Shown here: positions 63,210 through 64,000 of the stretch, piece after piece | Position numbering within the stretch: position 1 is the stretch's first letter | Layout of the letters: each line of letters begins with the position of its first letter | NCBI RefSeq assembly: GCF_031202305.1 | Contig: NZ_CP101731.1 | Location: 434,001 to 498,000, forward strand | DNA length: 64,000 bases | From: Pelagibacterium sp. 26DY04 | GTDB lineage: Bacteria; Pseudomonadota; Alphaproteobacteria; Rhizobiales; Devosiaceae | Direction of reading: 5' to 3' | Made by a program: the position numbers and the translations under genes | The notes under the pieces: generated by a model | Database searches by the model: none | The model's input: only the letters and a program-made list of their open reading frames with translations | Told to the model about the DNA's origin: nothing

Positions 63210-63638
63210 TCAATCGTTCTCGATTTGCGGGACATTCTTGCCCCTTCCACCAAACAGGTCCGGGGCGAGAACGGAATCGAGCTCGTAGAGCAAGTGCCGG
63301 CCGCCCTCCGAGAGCGCCACATAACGCGTGCGCCGATCGTCGGGATCTTGGCGCTTTTCGATAAGGCCCATCCCAGCTTTCCGGCCATTGCCCTCGCCGA
63401 GCAGTTCGAGTTGCCGCGCAACCGTCGAGTATTTTTGATCCGGGAGGTGCTCCACAAGATCGGACATCGAGATCAACGCACCCTCGTGCGTCGGCGCCAT
63501 GCCGATGGCAAACAGAGTCGAAAGCATGCCCAGCGTCATGTTGGGATAGCGGCTTTGAATAAATTCCAGCGCGCGGGCGAACCGCTCGAGTTGGGGGCTG
63601 TCCAGCGTTTCACGGGCGCCGAGAAAAAAGAAGAACAT
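63210..63638 (-). CDS. MarR-like winged-helix regulator
   Basis: A 142-residue regulator with a MarR-type winged helix: helices LGMLSTLFAIG and ISMSDLVEHLP, recognition helix KYSTVARQLELLGEG and wing KRQDPDDRRTRYVALSEGG. The start is taken at MFFFFLGARETL (63638); the ribosome binding site is weak. It is divergent from parA across an 80-bp gap that contains a palindrome, so it may control both genes. Confidence 0.8.
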   Translation of the reverse strand: MFFFFLGARETLDSPQLERFARALEFIQSRYPNMTLGMLSTLFAIGMAPTHEGALISMSDLVEHLPDQKYSTVARQLELLGEGNGRKAGMGLIEKRQDPDDRRTRYVALSEGGRHLLYELDSVLAPDLFGGRGKNVPQIEND

Positions 63639-63655
63639 TGATGAACCGGTGCGGC

Positions 63656-63690
63656 TTGACTCTCTCGCAAGCAATACCGATATTATATCG
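63656..63690 (+). promoter_or_regulatory. Promoter and palindromic operator between the regulator and parA
   Basis: TTGACT (63656-63661) and TATTAT (63681-63686) are spaced by 19 bp and point toward parA. CGATA-TTA-TATCG (63678-63690) is a perfect 5-bp-arm palindrome covering the -10 box, a likely site for the neighbouring MarR-like regulator. Confidence 0.5.
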
Positions 63691-63718
63691 CAGCGTAAAG
63701 TAAAGCCCCTCGAGTGTC

Positions 63719-64000
63719 ATGCGTCCCAATCTCCACAGTTTTCGCCTTCCCGGTGCTGTCCCTGACTCGTTCAGACCGCGTGCGATCGGCGCGATCGAGT
63801 TCTGCCGGACGCAGGGTGTTATTGTCCTCACCGTCGCCAACAGCAAGGGAGGATGCGGGAAGTCCACCCTGACCCTTAACACCGCCATCGGCTACGCGCG
63901 GAAAGGAAAGAGGGTGCTCATCGTCGATGCGGACGGTGAGCAGGGCACGCTCAGAAAATGGCCCCGGTCCATTGACATCGGTAACCCCACGGTCGTCGCC
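63719..64000 (+). CDS. ParA-family ATPase, 3' end outside window
   Basis: The first 94 residues of a ParA/MinD-type ATPase. Walker A with the signature lysine is ANSKGGCGKSTLTLN, and VLIVDADGEQGTLRKW carries the Walker A' Asp; the partial protein is otherwise in frame to the window edge. About 30 residues precede the ATPase core. On mobile elements such proteins keep the excised circle stable or place transfer machinery. No ribosome binding site is visible at this ATG, so the true start is uncertain. Confidence 0.88.
   Translation, partial: MRPNLHSFRLPGAVPDSFRPRAIGAIEFCRTQGVIVLTVANSKGGCGKSTLTLNTAIGYARKGKRVLIVDADGEQGTLRKWPRSIDIGNPTVVA

Noticed and set aside
1..64000. CRISPR array, rRNA operon or transposase-bearing insertion sequence
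   Set aside because: No regularly spaced short repeats, no rRNA sequence and no transposase motif were seen.

Overview
The window is about 62-63% GC by eye and gene-dense. It looks like the chromosome of an alphaproteobacterium of the order Hyphomicrobiales. The blocks ffs-dnaX-ybaB-recR, rmuC-def-fmt-truA-dapE-dapD and engB-yidC-rnpA-rpmH, a Tad/Cpa pilus locus and a DnaX that lacks the usual zinc cysteines all fit that order. A Devosiaceae-like genome is my best guess, from gene content only.

Layout. 1-1311: the 5' part of a coiled-coil protein gene and a CoxG-like gene. 1490-13977: one long nucleoside scavenging operon, with a BMP-type ABC nucleoside importer, cytidine deaminase, purine nucleoside phosphorylase, deoC, a two-domain ALDH16-type aldehyde dehydrogenase, deoA, deoB and upp. 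Together they would take nucleosides in, cut off the base, turn (deoxy)ribose-1-P into ribose-5-P or into glyceraldehyde-3-P plus acetaldehyde, oxidise the acetaldehyde and salvage uracil. 14817-26078: a Tad/Flp pilus locus (two TadE-like pseudopilins, a stand-alone pilus N-terminal-domain protein, Flp pilin, cpaA, cpaB, cpaC, cpaE, cpaF, tadB, tadC, tadD) with no cpaD in the run and TTAACC-type motifs in its control regions. 26229-31243: an M17 aminopeptidase, a MarR-GNAT fusion with a palindromic promoter, a GhrA-type reductase and an unusual duplicated dihaem cytochrome c. 31244-44724: housekeeping genes (pheA, SRP RNA, dnaX, ybaB, recR, rmuC, def, fmt, truA, dapE, dapD), plus a frameshifted MHYT-PAS-GGDEF-EAL gene and two paralogous membrane proteins. 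45263-46469: a gene-free stretch rich in palindromic repeats, with a 103-bp near-perfect direct repeat. 46470-58010: a LOG-family gene, an exported acidic protein, a pyrimidine 5'-nucleotidase, argB, a Tat-type msrB, an amidotransferase, engB, yidC, rnpA, rpmH, a flavoprotein that has lost both redox cysteines, and an orphan histidine kinase.

58130-64000 (continuing past the window): a mobile element inserted at the 3' end of a tRNA-Arg(ACG) gene. It starts with a large serine recombinase whose last codons and stop lie inside the tRNA gene on the opposite strand. Small unknown genes follow, then a divergent MobA/MobL-like relaxase with an inverted repeat just upstream, a small coiled-coil partner overlapping the relaxase stop, a MarR-like regulator and a ParA ATPase sharing a palindromic promoter. 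This is the least ordinary part of the window and the best candidate for an undescribed system: a mobilisable or conjugative element that pairs a serine recombinase with a tRNA target.
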